DNA of 64,000 nucleotides from Pomacea canaliculata (lineage: Eukaryota > Mollusca > Gastropoda > Architaenioglossa > Ampullariidae), in NCBI RefSeq assembly GCF_003073045.1, contig NC_037593.1:16916725-16980724 (forward strand), in the 5' to 3' direction. The notes beneath the pieces were generated by a model. The model did not search any database, was not told where the DNA came from, and saw only the letters and a program-made list of their open reading frames with translations. The position numbers and the translations under genes are program-made. Position 1 is the stretch's first letter, and each line of letters begins with the position of its first letter. This document shows, one piece after another, positions 25,454-37,554 of the stretch.

Positions 25454-26635
25454 ATGGCCTGTCACTTGCTAACTCCTTGTACAAGGAAGCTGGCATCTGC
25501 CTTGCCAAGTTGGTATCCCACCCAACTCAATCAAGCACTCTGCATCCCAGTGAAGATCAAGCTGTGCACAAACTTGAATCCAGGATATTATTACTCACAA
25601 AGGTCAGTGTTCTCTGAGGAAGAGCTGCTCCGTCGTGCTAGTTTTTTAGCTAGTCAGTTCAAGACAAAGGAGTCAGAAATGGTCCAATTACTTTCGCATC
25701 ATCGGCGTCTGGTCACTATGGGTTTCACAAAGTTTCAAGAACTGTCGCGACTGTTAGCACAGCATGGCATCACCACGCAGCAGATATTAACCTATCCAGA
25801 AATCTATCGTCGCAGATATGAAACAGTTGCCAGCCGAATCCAACAGTTGGAGGAAAAGGGCATCAGACCAATAACCATGGGCATGATCAACATGACCCAC
25901 AAGATGTATCAGGCCAGGTATGAACGACTAGTCCTGGAAGCTGAAGCCTGTGAACAGTACAATGACACTGTCCACTTCTTGTCTGAGCATGCAGGCCTCT
26001 CACTGCCAGAGGCTAAGAAAATATTTGACAAGTGCCAGTGGCTTCAAGACTCACGAATTAGTACTCTAAAAGAAAAGGTTGAGATTCTCCAGCAGTACAG
26101 CATCTCACCAGAAGCTCTGCGAGAAAAGGTGTGGATTTTTGCATTTCGTGCAGATGTCATGAAAACTAGTTTGGAGATGATGAAAAACTCAGGAATACAA
26201 TTCAAGGACTTTCCCCCGAACTCGGTGACTAGAATCGTCAGATCTGATGTCAAATTTAAGAAGTTTCTGGAACGCTTATTAGAAGACAAGGCTATTCTTC
26301 AGGCTAGTAATTGTGCTGATAAACACCAGTATCTTTGCTACAGACTTGCCTGCACACAGACTGAACTTGAAGGCATGCTGAAAAGGTTCCCGGGATGTTA
26401 CTCGATCAACCTTCCCAAGCTAAAGGCAAACTTGGACCTTCTGGTAAAGGAGTACAACTTCACACCTTCTGAAATTGTCGCCACACCTCGTGTGCTCGCA
26501 TTCAGCACAGCCACACTGCAAGACAGAATCAAGCGGCTGAATGAAGCAGAGATGCCTGTGAATTGCAATGTTCTTGTCATGTCATCAAGAAGGTTTGATT
26601 ATCACATAAGTGAACATTCATCCAAGGCAATATGA
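25454..26635 (+). CDS. Mitochondrial transcription termination factor family protein (MTERF1/2-like)
   Basis: Single-exon frame of 393 aa. Family members bind mitochondrial DNA or rRNA through a solenoid of mTERF motifs and influence mitochondrial transcription or ribosome biogenesis. Repeated units of about 30-35 residues run from residue 60 to the end, with the usual leucine/proline pattern (LLAQHGITTQQILTYPEIY; LSEHAGLSLPEAKKIF; FPGCYSINLPKLKANLDLL). The C-terminus has NxRVL-like and ISTLxxRIxxL-like blocks (ATPRVLAFSTATLQDRIKRL) as in MTERF1/2. The first ~50 residues are basic and hydroxylated, consistent with a mitochondrial presequence. The start is uncertain: an in-frame stop lies at 25421, and an overlapping frame beginning with ATG at 25393 ends near a GTCAGT site at 25602. 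Assignment to MTERF1 rather than MTERF2 is not certain. Confidence 0.85.
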   Translation: MACHLLTPCTRKLASALPSWYPTQLNQALCIPVKIKLCTNLNPGYYYSQRSVFSEEELLRRASFLASQFKTKESEMVQLLSHHRRLVTMGFTKFQELSRLLAQHGITTQQILTYPEIYRRRYETVASRIQQLEEKGIRPITMGMINMTHKMYQARYERLVLEAEACEQYNDTVHFLSEHAGLSLPEAKKIFDKCQWLQDSRISTLKEKVEILQQYSISPEALREKVWIFAFRADVMKTSLEMMKNSGIQFKDFPPNSVTRIVRSDVKFKKFLERLLEDKAILQASNCADKHQYLCYRLACTQTELEGMLKRFPGCYSINLPKLKANLDLLVKEYNFTPSEIVATPRVLAFSTATLQDRIKRLNEAEMPVNCNVLVMSSRRFDYHISEHSSKAI

Positions 26636-26698
26636 ATGTCGCTTTAATGTCATTAGCCTTGTAAACTGTTGACTTGTGTGGAAGCTGAAGAACAGGCA

Positions 26699-26704
26699 AA
26701 TAAA
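26699..26704 (+). terminator. PolyA signal AATAAA of the MTERF-like gene
   Basis: AATAAA lies 64 nt downstream of the stop codon, a normal position for a short animal 3' UTR. Confidence 0.75.
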
Positions 26705-29130
26705 ACATGGGATGGGAAATTGCAGATTAATAACATCATTAATGTTACAGAACCTCTGATTACTGAGAACTTTCTCAGTTGACGCTTCTCTATGCCATAG
26801 CTCACATAAAAAAATTGTGCATTTTTTTCTTAATCAAATTCAGGGTTGGAGGGCATTGAGAATAAATACTGAAGTGAATAATTTCGTAAGCGTCCGTCGT
26901 ATGTATGTATGAAGATATTGTCCACTTGAGAAAGTACCAGCCTTTTGTCAGGTCGTTTTGCTAGTAATATCTGTGTGATCTGATGGTGCCGTGTTTGTTT
27001 TTCTTTTCTTTTTTTAACAATAATTTTATGTGTTGTCAGTTGTGTTTGCACAGTGAAAGTGGGTACGCGTGTGGACGTGCGGATAAGCGGGCGATTCGGT
27101 GTGACTGGGCGAAAGTCGGGTGAAGCAGTAGAAGTGTCTCCTTTCCCTTCGGGCGAGTTAGGTCCACCCTTTTCCTCCCATATTCTTCACAACAGTATTA
27201 AACTATTATCAAGAATGGTCCAGCTGGTAGATATACTGTCATGTATCCGTAAAGAGAGATTGATGCAGGCGAGAGTTCCCCATAGGCCGTGATGGTACAT
27301 TTTATGGCTTTGTTGAAGATAAACTCACCATTCCTTGAGTTTTCACACGTGAGAGCAAAATTTAATGATGAGTGATCATAAGATTTGAAAATATTCGCAT
27401 TATCACTGCTAGCACCTTGCTGGAATTCCCTTTACAGTTATCATGTCAAATGTCCTTAGCTGTCCTGGGAAATGATGCCTTACCAACTTTGAAAAGACCA
27501 TAAAACTATTCTTGCTCAACACTTATGAATTGAATAATTGTAACTTAAGACATTACGTACGTTGTCTTTTTTTGTCCACCCTTCACGAGTCCATTGTAAT
27601 CCACCACCACCCTTTCAGTGCTTTGCATCCACGACTCAAGATCGGTTGTTAAATCGAAATAAAGATGAGGTTCATCAAAGATGATATGCTTGTGCGTCAC
27701 CATTCGCCAACAGTCATTCTCTGTGCTGTGTGTGCTTGGTTATTTTATTTTTAAATATTTCAATAACAAGACTACAAGAATTTATCGGCGATAAACTTTG
27801 TACGACACAAACAAAACAGCTCCATCAGATTAATAACAAGACCTGCAAAGTCGAACAGCTGCCGGCACCTTGCACCGCGACATTATCGGCCTTCAGTCAA
27901 AACCAACCGGCTGTGGTAAATATTTAGCTGATACTATATTAAGGCAAATAACTCGGTCCACCACATGAAGAAACTTCTTCCCCATCCACCTTAAGGAAGA
28001 AACTCGTTCTGCATTGAGATGGCAGACAGGAACGTGAACTGTGTTCATTCAAAATCGAATGAATCTTCCAACTGTTACTTCGTGTCTGCAAGTCTGCTAG
28101 TCAGGCATTTTATGAGAGTCCACACACGTGTACGAGTTCTTAGAGTGCAACAAAACGTATTATGAGGTGGTTCTGTCTCCAGGTTAAATGGTCTGCAGCC
28201 ACACCAATGTCTTTCAAGAAGTTTTGCAGTGTCATACTTGGACAATGGCCTGACCGGAGATACTACAGCACAGGTCCCGGAGTTCTACTGTCGAGGTGCA
28301 AGTCCCAAGGAATATGAGCGATAGATAATAAAATTATCGAACCATGTCGAGATAACCACTATATAATCATCTACTACAAGCTCGGATTCCTCGAGATAAT
28401 AAATTCTGACAGTAGTCTCGCCTTTCTCCGGTTCATCCATGATAGTCCCAATTCACAGCCCCCGCAACAGATATTGTAAATTAAAGCACGATTCTCAGTC
28501 ATCGCCATAACTACTATATTATAGTCACATCCGACACAAACTACTGAAGTCTTCGTATTTTAAAACTACGGACGTGTATAGGTGGACTGCCGTCTGCCGA
28601 GACCAACGCTTAGCCTCTTGCGAAGTTCCCCGCTGTTAGTCTCGGCGAGACTTAACAATGAATGTGACTAAGCCGGAAGCTTTGTATACACCAGCCTCGT
28701 TTTAGTAGTTAACTGAGAAAAAAAAAATTCGTCTGCAATCAGTACAGTAATATAAGTTCGTGATATTGCTCTCTCTTCCCCATCCCCCTCCCCAAAAAAT
28801 CTTTTAATAGTTGATGTAATGTTTCTTTAAATAAAAAAACGATGGTGTTTCTTGCGACTACATGCCATTGTCGCTTTGAGGATGAAAATGAACCATGGAT
28901 CAGCAAGGATTTCGGTCACGTGAGATGAGGATGGCAGTGGGGTGCGAAGAGAGTGAGTGCCCTCCCACACAGTCCCCCTTTCCTTGTAGTAAAGATTGAT
29001 ATCGATTCCCGGCATTCACCGCAGTCATGTGATAGACTAATAACTGGCTGACAGATGTGTTTGCAGGCGATATGATCAATACGTCAGATGTTTAGAGATT
29101 TTTTTTTAAAACCCACGTTAGCCCTGACTA
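26705..29130. other. Intergenic region without recognised gene
   Basis: AT-rich with several short frames lacking recognisable domains. It holds the first copy of a hairpin-bearing dispersed repeat (28573-28763). Nothing else supportable was seen. Confidence 0.5.
28573..28763 (+). repeat. Hairpin-bearing dispersed repeat, copy 1
   Basis: About 190 bp that recurs in the same orientation at 38230-38422. Shared blocks include GACCAACGCTTAGCCTCTTG, CGCTGTTAGTCTCGGCGAG and CCTCGTTTTAGTAGTTAACT, followed by an A9 run. Arms GCCGAGAC (28596-28603) and GTCTCGGC (28639-28646) are perfectly inverted, and the pairing extends through AAC/GTT. Family unknown to me. Confidence 0.8.
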
Positions 29131-29139
29131 TATTTATGG

Positions 29140-29285
29140 CCGAGGCAGCAGCTGTTTCTCGCTGATGTCTACGTCAGTATGTTCGAAGGCCACCATGGAG
29201 GATTTTGTGACACCCAAGAGAGGACAGACACGTCTTCATTCCAGTGTTATGTCCGGCCTGCAAACATAAGCTCTCGAAACTGCAG
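29140..29285 (+). other. Candidate 5' non-coding exon of the coiled-coil gene
   Basis: The stretch around ATGGAGGATTTTGTGACACC ends at a good donor, CTGCAG|GTATGT (29285/29286). Its only ATG frame closes at TAA after 24 codons, so it would be leader with a short uORF. A strong pyrimidine-tract acceptor (TTTCTCCTTTCCATCAG, ending 30196) stands just before the coding exon at 30206. The join is inferred. Confidence 0.4.
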
Positions 29286-30205
29286 GTATGTGGGCCTCAG
29301 CAGCTGAATATTTTCATGATTTAATTTTATTTGTATTTTACTGATGAATGAGCTTAGCAATGCCTGTTTAAAAATTGTAAGGTGTGTCATTTATCTGTAA
29401 AGTTGTTGCCGGTACTGACTAGAAACTGACAGTAAATTAATCATGCCGACATTATCAAGTATGGTAGAAGACTCTAAGCTTCTAGTGGCTATCACTGATG
29501 TGGCAGGTGGTGAGCATGGCTAGGCATGATCTCTATGACAGCCATATCTGATGCGGCAGGTTGTGAGCTTCTTCATCTTTACCTATCCACTTCATTCACG
29601 TTTGCCACGGTGTCCTCCTGTCCTCCATTTCCTGTGCTTGCGTTTCCTGTACACGTGTACATCGCTCTATCACAGCATCAAGCTTATTCTCTGAAGTGCT
29701 AAGCAATTCTCGAATAGTGTAGAACAATGGCAAGACGGAAACCTGTGGCATTAGACTCCGGATTTTTGTTGTCTGAGAGTGTGTGTGCGCGCGTATGGTA
29801 AACAAGTGCGTTAAGTCTGGTAACAAGGTATCAGATGGAATTACCTCCCCACCACAATTTTTCTAACCAGAATTCAGTGAGTTGTGACAGCCTGAAGTTG
29901 GACTCTCGAGTTTAGTATAGCTCCGTTATCTGTTATTCGGTGTGGCAGTCACCCGCCATCTTCAGAAGAACGATACACGCAAGTATTTATCTCACTCAAA
30001 CGAGGACTCACTCTATATTAGCTATTAGGAATGCGTAAAACTGCTCATACTATGAATCGGGTAAGCTCTTATAGTCCTTGCTACCATCATCATCATCGTC
30101 GTCGTCGTCATCATCCATGCGTATAGCCTAGCCCTGAAAAACTAAATTCTCTTAGGACGATTTCTTCTTAAACTCCTTTTTTCTCCTTTCCATCAGTGAT
30201 TCAGC

Positions 30206-33200
30206 ATGGCAGCTAAGAGTTCGCCAGATGATAACTTGCTGACTTGCCAGTCGAAACTGGACGAGGATACACTCACAGACGTGTCTTCTGACGTCAGTTC
30301 TTCTTTCGAGAGGGATCGGGAGTTCGAGATCCTGCGGGATCTTGCACCACGCTGCAGCAGTAGTCCGACGCCGGACGATGTCGGGACGACTTCGACGATC
30401 GCGCCGTGCGACGAGGCGTCGGAGACCCAACACGAGAAACAAGCAAAGGAAGGGCTGTTCTCGTCAAGCAAAGGCAGAAGGACTAACAACACTGAAGTAA
30501 ACATAAACAGAAAGGTCGCAGTGGAAAGATCGATGCGCGCGAACAGAGTGACTGACGCGGAGAGCGGTCAGGTCGAGTTGACGAGAACTGCGGGTCGAAG
30601 TTGTCGATGGTCGTTGTTGTCAGCTGCCGAAGCGCCTTCTGCAAAGACGACATCAAAATCAATCATTCCAAGTCCCCGGAGCGAATGCGTAAAATACTTT
30701 CCCACCCTGAATGGGAAAAACTCTGGTCGGGAGGAGGGTAGATACGCCGAGGAAGACGAAGTCGAAGCACACAGAACGGGAACTAGTTCTGGCAGGTCGC
30801 AGCAGGTCCTTGCCGATGAAAGGTGGCGAAGGATCTGCGACGAGAGGTCATCGAGTTCGTGCGGAAATGAGTTTTGTTGCCACATGCTCGCCTGCGAAGG
30901 AATCAGTAAAGGTTCCAGAGCAGCCTGTTCCAAGACCGATTTTCGGCAGCTTCGGGGCAAGCACGATGTTAACGCCATTTGCTCGTCCCCAGCCCCGGCA
31001 TATTCTGTCAGAAACGACGGGCAGGTCTCCAAGCTCCGACTTGGAACCGTTCAAGGTACTTGTGTTCTCCGCCGAACGCAGAGTGAGCGGAGGGAGAGTA
31101 AAACTGGGCGAAAGGTCACTCGCGAACTATCACTTCCTGTCCAGGAGCTGCCTTCTCCAAAGCTGGCCGCGGCATCGGAAAGAACCTGCCTAGATATGGG
31201 CAATGGATCGCCAGACACTTTGAAAAGTTCCGCCTCGCTAGACTCGCTAGAGGACAAGGATTCGCTGATGATGGGCTTCTCGCGCGGTCTCCACCAGCGC
31301 TGCGATAAACTTTCAAGAAACTCTTCTTTTTGTGAGGAAGGTAGTGCAGCTAGAGCTCGTCGACATGTCTTGCGCAGGGTTTGGAGCATGTCGGACACGT
31401 CGTCGTCTTGCTTCATGACTGGAGTGCCTCCCACGGCCAAGGAGACGGTGACCAGCAGGCTCAGGTTTGAGAAGCGCCACCAGGACCACGGGCAGGAGAG
31501 GCAGGAGTACCTCACGCCCACCCAGAGGAAAGACGTGCTCATCCGTGAGTTGAAGAAGCAGGTCAAACAGCTCAGCAAGATGCTGCAGGACAAGGATGAG
31601 GAGATGGAGGCTTGGCGGGCCAGACTGAGAACAGAGACAAGGGAGGTAAGTTGCTTTGGGAAGGATAGAAGAAGGAAGACAGTGAAGAATGTAGCAAAAC
31701 ACATAATCCAGAGGACGGAGGAGACGGAAAGTGTGTGTGTGTGAGAGAGAGATGGCAGGTAGGGTTAATGCCTGGGAAATTGAGATAAAGACAACTTTAT
31801 TTATCTCAGAAGGCAGCTAGAAGCAGTTAAAACAGTCATAACAAACCCTTCACAACAACAGCAATCACAGAACATTAACAATCAACAACGTCCATACATG
31901 CAGAAGGGACAAAGAAGAAAACCCCTAAATTTCTAAATCTTCCCCTCCCCCAAAATACACACAAAACGTGTGATAAATAAGAGGAAGTTTTTGTAACTCA
32001 AAAGATTATCTGTTAGAGAATTCCGTATTTTCATCGTGATTTTAATGATTATTCTGAGTTTTATTATTTTTTTACATATTTGATGTGACGTTCAACGTTC
32101 TTGGAATACGATCGTTGTTCAATAAAATGTCGCTGGTATAGATAGACCAATCTCATTGACACACAGATAATTTCCACCTTAAATGTTCTCTGGTGAAAAC
32201 TGTTTCCGATTTTGTGAGTTTCTAGTTTTCATGCAGCTTCTCGCAACGGCGCAAAGGGAAACCGAGGAGGCCATGAAAACGACCGCTCTGACGAGAGAGG
32301 AAGTATTCTCTCTGCGTGCTTCGCAAGAGGAGTCCTTGACGATGATGTCTAATCTGCGAAGACAAGTCGACGAACTGAAGGTGAACGTCTGACATGTGTC
32401 TCCCTATTGGTCAGATTTAAGAGCAGCCTCATATCTTACCTTGATCCGTTCTCTCGCAAGTACAGTGAATAGGCTTTTGATTATTTGACCGGTGCTTATC
32501 TATTGTAACAATTTATAGATATGTAACAGAAATGTTAATCTGAATATCAACTACACATGGATTATGATTTTCTGGAATTAATGTTACTTTTGCAGAAGCA
32601 GATAGTCAAGAAGGAACAAGAGACAGAGGAAATGTTGCAGGAAATGTTCAAAAAGGGACACGACTCTGCTGTGTTTGAACGCGAAGAGGAGGTGTGGTAG
32701 ATCAGCCTGCTTTAAAATTAGTATTTTTAACAAATACTTCGAGTCTCTACGACTTATCGTTATCTTGTCAAAATACTCAGCTTCAACGATGACGACGATA
32801 ACGACGACTACGATTATGATATCGAGAACGACTACGACGATGATAAAGCGGAAAAAGATGACGACGACGAGGAGGAAGATAATGACGCTGGTCATGTTTT
32901 CTGTCAACGTATAACGAAATTATTGTTTTTTGTTGTTGTTTTTTTTCAAAAGAATATTTTATGTGGTTTTTTTTAATAATCTTTAGCTGCATAGATCCAC
33001 AAAGCTGACTAGAAGTTTCTCTCCTACTTTAGTCTTACGAGGTACGATCCCTTGTTTTGTATCCACCAGCTGGAAATGCAGGCGAAGATCGTCCAGAAGG
33101 ATCCCCAGATGAAAGGTACCCTGACGGACCTGCACAACAAGCTGGTGCGCACTCAAGCGGAACTGGCCAAGTGGCAGACGCTCCAACGGCACGAAGCCTA

Positions 33201-33414
33201 CTACAAGATGCCCGTGCCGGACACGGAGGCGGAGACGACCCTGTCCTTCCTCAAGGATGCCGTGTACCACTACCTGACGGCGGACACCTTTAAGGACGGC
33301 GACGACCACCTCAGGGCCATCGTGCGCATCTTGAAGTTTTCTGACGCCCAGAAGGAAAAAATATCCAAAGTTCGGATAAGGCAAAGAAACAAATCTCTCA
33401 CGGGGTTACCGTAA
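30206..33414 (+). CDS. Coiled-coil protein with GRIP-like C-terminal module (quick-to-court-like?)
   Basis: Four coding exons, 30206-31645, 32237-32380, 32596-32691 and 33070-33414, all phase 0 with GT..AG borders; 674 aa. Residues 1-430 are low-complexity, Ser/Arg/Asp-rich and probably disordered. A long coiled coil begins at RKDVLIRELKKQVKQLSKML (about residue 437) and runs to about 610 through all exons. The end (about 612-655) has FLKDAVYHYL..., HLRAIVRIL, F, and QKEKI, arranged like a GRIP domain, which binds Arl-family GTPases on trans-Golgi membranes. Architecture suggests the insect quick-to-court/golgin group; this is from memory of the family, not a search. PolyA signal AATAAA at 34237-34242. 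The coding exon is GC-rich against AT-rich introns. Confidence 0.8.
32787..32905 (+). repeat. Degenerate GAY trinucleotide tract in an intron
   Basis: GATGAC/GACGAC-type triplets, open for about 38 codons of mostly Asp/Glu in one plus-strand frame. It is inside an intron of the coiled-coil gene and its phase does not match either flanking exon, so I treat it as a simple repeat. Confidence 0.6.
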
Positions 33415-34236
33415 GCTCAGAACTCACAACATTTACTGTCCGGACACCAACCTTTGTACATCGCGACAGACTGACAGAGTGAAAATACTTGGACAGTAAA
33501 ACTCAAAGCATCTCACTCCGATAATTTGTCTACATTTTCTTAGAAACCATCTCTTCCATAGTTTCATGCCTCATGTTAAAAGCATGATGAACAAACATTG
33601 CCGCATTACTTGCAAAGTCTGTATCTGGAATGGTAGTGGAGACCATGTGCACTTCCAATTATATTAACTCATGATTTGATAATTGGGACCCTTCAATCAA
33701 AACTATATATTATTTTGTTTATATTCGCTGCAAAAAAGGTTAAACATCAGTACAACAGGATGGAGATACTAGAGAATTGTACAATCTATGCGTGATAGCA
33801 AACCTGATGGTACTGTTGCCCCATATCCTGTCTAGCTTGACTATTATTGTTGTGTCGATGAATAATTATGCACTAGCTCCATTTGTCTTCTTGTAAAGAG
33901 GTTTTATTATTTGTTCTGTGTTCACCTAGACCGACTGAGACGCCATGTTGGTAGTTTAGGTTTAGCTGTTTGTGAACAGTCATCGTTCTTAAGCTCCTTA
34001 TCTTGATTTGTAATGATTTGACTTAATAAGGGCTTGAGATACCCTTTAAAAAACTTAACACATTTAATCAGTAGAATTGTGACATATTTTTGAGCTGAAC
34101 TGCCAAAACGGCGTCTGATGACCTGACAATCATTTCGGACGCAGATCATGCTCAAACCTCACTAGTATGGGAAGCTTTTTTTCGCCATGAAACAATGGAA
34201 GGCCATGTACTGAAAGAGTTCTTGCTTTCTGAGGCA

Positions 34237-34242
34237 AATAAA
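34237..34242 (+). terminator. Candidate polyA signal of the coiled-coil gene
   Basis: AATAAA about 820 nt after the stop codon. No earlier canonical hexamer stands out in the 3' UTR. Confidence 0.5.
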
Positions 34243-34636
34243 GTTGTCTTTCATTGCTATTAGTCGCGTTTTATATTCGATTCAATAGTGGGATCAGCTA
34301 ATGAAAGATAATAAAATTTATACGAACATAAAAAAATATTCGTCACAACATTTTTTTCTTCAATTTATTTTGTACAACTTTTTGTAAAGCAAATTGCTTC
34401 TTGTTGGGCGCCATTAGTATATAAATATGAGAGAGAGAGAGAGAGGAGAAAAGCGAGAAATAAATGCGGATGAGGAGGATGCAGCCACACAACCACTGAG
34501 CCCCTCCTCGCAAACACTTCAGCAACAAATATGCACACAGTGATGCGATGACTGTTTGCAATGAGAAGAACCGAGACAACCTCTTCCTGTTGGAAGATAC
34601 AACCACCATCTGCTTCCTTGTTGGCGCTAGCTCGGT

Positions 34637-34684
34637 CACGTGACGAGGGTGGGACATCACGTCACAGCAAGTTCACATAAATAG
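34637..34684 (+). promoter_or_regulatory. Candidate TATA-type promoter with E-box
   Basis: CACGTG within GTCACGTGAC (about 34636-34645), a CACGTCAC motif, and CATAAATAG (34676-34684) lie just upstream of the exon ending at 34805. Spacing of TATA-like box to exon is plausible for the small peptide gene. The preceding 34.25-34.62 kb has only a short GA repeat. Confidence 0.4.
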
Positions 34685-34709
34685 CAGGTTTGCCCACTAG
34701 CCCCACGCG

Positions 34710-34805
34710 AGCAGAAAACATATCCGGAGAAGTGGATGCGAACCGTGTCCACGACGTCGAAGTCATCCAAAATTGTGCTCCGTGATCGACCTGACTGCCT
34801 AACAG
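34710..34805 (+). other. Candidate 5' leader exon with upstream ORF
   Basis: An ATG at 34736 opens a frame that reaches the donor ACAG|GTAGGG (34805/34806). If joined to the exon at 37515, the frame closes as a 37-aa uORF at TGA 37556-37558, which overlaps the ATG of the secreted peptide (37555). The exon start is approximate and the join is inferred from splice signals only. Confidence 0.4.
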
Positions 34806-34823
34806 GTAGGGAAAGTTTGTTGT

Positions 34824-34902
34824 TGTCGTTGTTTGTTTTTGTTTTTGTTTTTGTTTTTTTGTTTTTGTTTTGTTTTGTTTTTTTGTTTTTTGTTTTTTTT
34901 AT
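34824..34902 (+). repeat. (GTTTTT)n-type simple repeat
   Basis: Runs of G followed by 4-7 T. The open frames through it are artefacts of low complexity. Confidence 0.9.
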
Positions 34903-35430
34903 ACCGTTCCTTTCTATCGGTTGTCAAACTCGCGAAATTTGATCCAGCATCCCTTGATTGCCGTGGCTGTGTGAACTGCTCACCCCGGTCTTGTGTCGAG
35001 GGACGAACGAGTCGCTTGTCAGTGTATTTCTCGTTTCGGTAAACACGTGAAAACCTAATATATTGAGAAGGGAATGCTTCTGAGAAGATACGTGAGCAGT
35101 CACGGGACACTTTCTGTGATAAAATCATTAAATAATATTTTTTGGATAATGGGGAATCACTCACTTGTACGGTCATTTAAGGCAGCTAGACGGAAAGGAA
35201 AATAAGTTTGATCGGCAAGGTTTCGATAAAAAAAAAGTTTATCTAAAAGGACAAATATCGACATAGAAATGAACTTCCTCCTAAGTTTATCCTTCCTTAG
35301 TGCATGACAAGAAATTCTGAAAAAATGATTAATCACCAACTCATCGTTTCCAGTACTTTATAATTTAAGGATGTTTCGGTCTGAAGCAGGAAAAACCCGC
35401 AACAGTCTCATAATCCTGTTTCTGCACTAC

Positions 35431-35464
35431 AACAACAGCAATGATGATGATGATGATGGACGAT

Positions 35465-35496
<32 letters not shown>

Positions 35497-35525
35497 CGAC
35501 GATGACGATGATGATGATAGATGAA
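35431..35525 (+). repeat. (GAT/GAC)n microsatellite
   Basis: About 90 nt of GAT and GAC triplets. It makes long Ser/Ile/Val-only frames on the minus strand that are not genes. The rest of 35.5-37.5 kb shows no convincing gene. Confidence 0.9.
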
Positions 35526-36699
35526 TTATAAAAGCGCGTCTCGCACTCGCTCTGTGCCTTATACAGCACAGACAAACAGCAACAATAATGTCTGAGCACA
35601 ACATTATCCCAGTGGTACGTTCAACACAGGATTCGCATACAGACCATGTACAAACGAAGCACGAAAAAACAGCAACCACTACCAAGTAATCAGACAATCG
35701 CAGATTTCCTCTAACGGAAACATCGCACAGTTGATTAGCGATAAGGTGTTTTGCGTGTCTGATGAACTACAAAATACGCAGTTTGCTGCAAAGATACACC
35801 CTCATATCACCTTCTTCCTAGAATGTTTCCGGTTTTTAAAACGCGTTCCTATTGACCTTTGATGATGTTATAGGAGAGGCGACAACTAAACGAAAGGGTA
35901 GGGATGTATAAAGTACTTTTTAACACTCAAGATACTCTCTCTGAGGTTAATGCCTAGACGACTGCCACGATAAACAATTCTTAAAGAATGCACCAAGGAA
36001 GAAGAAATTCTTCTATCGAGAAGGAAACAGTGAAAACTGTGTCTCAACCGTATCTACTCAAAAGTGTAAATTAAATGTGTTTTGTCCCACTGATTACAAC
36101 CTCAGTGCACTTTCAGAGTGCACTGATCAGAATTTGGCTAACGAACCCTCGCAATTTATTTCAGTGCTCGAATGTAGACATGCTTCACATTGGTTTTCCG
36201 ACACTGATGCGAAGACCTACCCTCGACACTCAGGTTTTGAAATGAACTGCCACGGAACACTTGCAATACAAAGCGATGCTTTTTAAACGGAAATAGTTTT
36301 TAAGTGCAAATTAGGCCTGCCAAACACTTAACACTTGTACTGACCGATGGTCACATGTTAGTGTGATTTAATGAGCAATACAGGGGGGGGCAGGAATAGT
36401 TCCTTAGGGGAACACGTCATCACCGTCACAAATTGAGGGCCCAATCGAGTGTGGTCTCCCTGCCCCAACCCACTCGCTGTCACCCCTAAAATTATCTGCT
36501 ATTCGCTTACAAGGGGCCCACTGGCCATTGTAAATTTACACAGCATGCCTATATTGGTAGTTTTCTTTAGAGACAGAGAGAGTGGTATTATTGCTATCTA
36601 CGACTCAGGGGAAGTGCATAAGTAACATTTCTAAAACTACACAAGGCATCAACGACTGGCTGGTACTCAACACTTGTATATACTTTTGGTAGATTAGAA

Positions 36700-36785
36700 C
36701 GTGTCGCATCGCTGGCTCAGCAGTAGCGAGGAAGGGGATGAGGCCATTCCCACCCTAGTTTCGTCCCCTGCCACGGTGGTCTGGC
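36700..36785 (+). repeat. Possible tRNA-derived SINE head
   Basis: CGCTGGCTCAGCAGTAGCGA resembles a polymerase III A box, and about 40 nt later TAGTTTCGTCCCCTGCCACG resembles a B box. No tRNA cloverleaf closes, so it is at best a SINE head. Confidence 0.3.
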
Positions 36786-37554
36786 CAGTTTATGCGGTAT
36801 GGGGCTATTTTCCACTGCGGACACCGAGTTCAGGTATAAGGCTGTGCCTCTTTGTAACGTGTATTATCTCGCGGACGCTGGCCCTGTGGGTAGGGAAAGG
36901 TTCTGGAGTTTCTTGAAGCCTATAGAAACCGCCACACAGGTATATGTGGACTTGCTGTGTGGACTGTCGCTGGAACTGGCGTGGTGTCTAGAAGAGGGTT
37001 AACCAGCGGATTTTCCCCGCGTTTGTTTTGAGATAGAACAACGCGTGTCACGACGTTGGTGAGTAGGCTTAATTAATCTTTACCTTGTTTTTCCACCCGA
37101 TGGCTACCCTGCCCAGTATGCAGATACGTGTGAGACTGCGCAGCCTGTGCATGCGCATGTGTGCATATGCAGAGCGTTGATCGTTGCTGTCAGTTTTCTT
37201 TTTTAGGTATAATGTTTTAGCCGGAGTCATTCTTTAATTTTTTTTTTTTCTTATTTAATGCTGCTTTGCCTTTTAACAATAAAGCAGCGTGTTGTGATGC
37301 TACCACTGTGTACGTGCGTGCGTGCAGTACCCCCCCATCCTTTTTTACGTAATGTGCGATTGCGAACGCCGTTCACTGTCAACAGGGAGTTTGCCCCCCC
37401 AACGCCGAACATCTTCCTACGCCACTGTATTTACATTATATGGTTAATACATTATGAATTTTACTGATTGTAGAGCAAAGAATTTAAAGCAATTGGGTTT
37501 TTTTTTTCTTTCAGGACCATCTGCTTCGTTGTACTGGTTCGGAGACGAGTCAAC

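Noticed and set aside
30568..31704. Minus-strand frames of 129-217 codons opposite the coiled-coil gene
   Set aside because: Antisense shadows of a GC-rich coding exon with no splice or start support.
32787..32914. Asp-rich open stretch inside an intron of the coiled-coil gene
   Set aside because: Triplet repeat; its phase does not fit the flanking exons, which join in phase without it.
35365..35697. 110-codon minus frame with poly-Ser/Ile
   Set aside because: Product of the GAT/GAC microsatellite.
36700..36785. tRNA gene suspected from A- and B-box-like motifs
   Set aside because: Acceptor and anticodon stems do not pair; kept only as a weak SINE head.
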